Translations under genes and position numbers: made by a program
Assembly (NCBI GenBank): GCA_040222185.1
Contig: JAVKDP010000080.1
Span: 1 to 42,367, forward strand
DNA length: 42,367 bases
Source: JAVKDP01 sp040222185
GTDB taxonomy: Bacteria > Bacteroidota > Rhodothermia > Balneolales > Balneolaceae
Direction of reading: 5' to 3'
Shown here: positions 42,066 to 42,367 of the stretch, one piece after another
Position numbering within the stretch: the stretch's first letter is position 1
Layout of the letters: each line of letters begins with the position of its first letter
The notes under the pieces: model-generated
Database searches by the model: none
Seen by the model: only the letters and a program-made list of their open reading frames with translations
Told to the model about the DNA's origin: nothing

Positions 42066-42367
42066 ATGTCTTTCCTCAAGAGTACAACGTTTTTACTTTT
42101 TCTATTTTTAAGCTCCTCACTTTTTGCACAAGATCCTACGAGATTTCAAAGTGAAATCGATGTAATACAGGAGAAGCAATTTAAGATCGATAATTCAAAA
42201 GAAGTTGTAGTATTCACAGGGAGCTCGAGTATAAGAATGTGGCGTGATGTACAGGATTATTACCCTCATATAAATGCTATTAATACTGGATTTGGGGGCT
42301 CTCATATGAGTGATTTGCTACACTATTTAGATGTACTGGTACTCAAGCACAACCCAGATAAAGTATT
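42066..42367 (+). CDS. Exported SGNH/GDSL hydrolase (3' truncated by window end)
   Basis: The visible 100 residues begin MSFLKSTTFLLFLFLSSSL, a signal peptide with cleavage near FAQ. FTGSSSIRMW is SGNH block I with the nucleophile serine, and NTGFGGSHMSDLLHY is block II with the oxyanion glycine. It is probably a secreted esterase or lipase of the platelet-activating-factor acetylhydrolase-like group. The rest lies beyond the window. Confidence 0.75.
   Translation, partial: MSFLKSTTFLLFLFLSSSLFAQDPTRFQSEIDVIQEKQFKIDNSKEVVVFTGSSSIRMWRDVQDYYPHINAINTGFGGSHMSDLLHYLDVLVLKHNPDKV

Overview
The window is chromosomal DNA of an AT-rich, Gram-negative, probably marine bacterium. It fits the Balneolota/Rhodothermota (Bacteroidota-like) lineage best. 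The clues are a secreted nuclease ending in a YPNPFNP-type C-terminal sorting tail, type IV pilus assembly genes, an OlsB/OlsA aminolipid pair, lipoprotein PPIases beside MoxR/VWA genes, and a bifunctional aspartokinase/homoserine dehydrogenase. The taxonomy is an inference from protein style; there is no rRNA gene in the window.

Layout. (1) 1-3314: end of a type IV pilus operon (PilN-like, PilO-PilP-like fusion, PilQ secretin with a C-terminal SPOR domain). (2) 3322-8800: alpha/beta hydrolase, then OlsB-OlsA-DinB-like and an unusual 818-aa fusion (hydrolase-like, DedA-like and ATP-grasp-like parts). (3) 8792-12250: tadA, apt, a lipoprotein/coiled-coil pair and a histidine phosphatase. (4) 12251-21609, minus strand: one tightly packed run tdk, nupC, two lipoprotein PPIase-like proteins, SurA, MoxR and a VWA-like membrane protein. 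(5) 21797-26551: UvrD-like helicase, der, membrane proteins and a peroxiredoxin.

(6) 26675-32977 is the main discovery: an approximately 6,275-bp provirus inserted at what looks like the chromosomal dif site. A near-canonical dif (XerD arm, 6-bp spacer TATAAA, XerC arm) lies at the left end. At the right end the spacer and 8 bp of the XerC arm are repeated exactly, next to a degenerate XerD arm, as in Xer-exploiting phages of the VGJ type. The element has no integrase. All its genes read on the plus strand, mostly with ATGA/TAATG overlaps. They are a run of tiny unknown proteins, an HTH-like protein, an HUH rolling-circle Rep with a Cys cluster, a beta-rich 279-aa candidate capsid protein with a strong ribosome binding site, very basic proteins, several single-TM proteins and a membrane-anchored lytic transglycosylase. 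No P-loop ATPase and no Zot-like protein is present, so it is not an inovirus. The set resembles small tailless ssDNA phages with a membrane (FLiP/Finnlakeviridae) or obscurivirus-type phages. Structured hairpins at both ends and before and after rep are candidate origins, packaging signals or terminators.

(7) 33063-35840: secreted endonuclease I-type protein with a lamin-tail-like region and sorting tail. (8) 36241-41102: threonine operon thrA-thrB-thrC, preceded by an uncatalogued 32-codon leader peptide ending in a Thr/Ile run, which suggests ribosome-mediated attenuation. (9) 41111-end: sensor histidine kinase and the start of an SGNH hydrolase. I saw no tRNA, rRNA, CRISPR array or insertion sequence.
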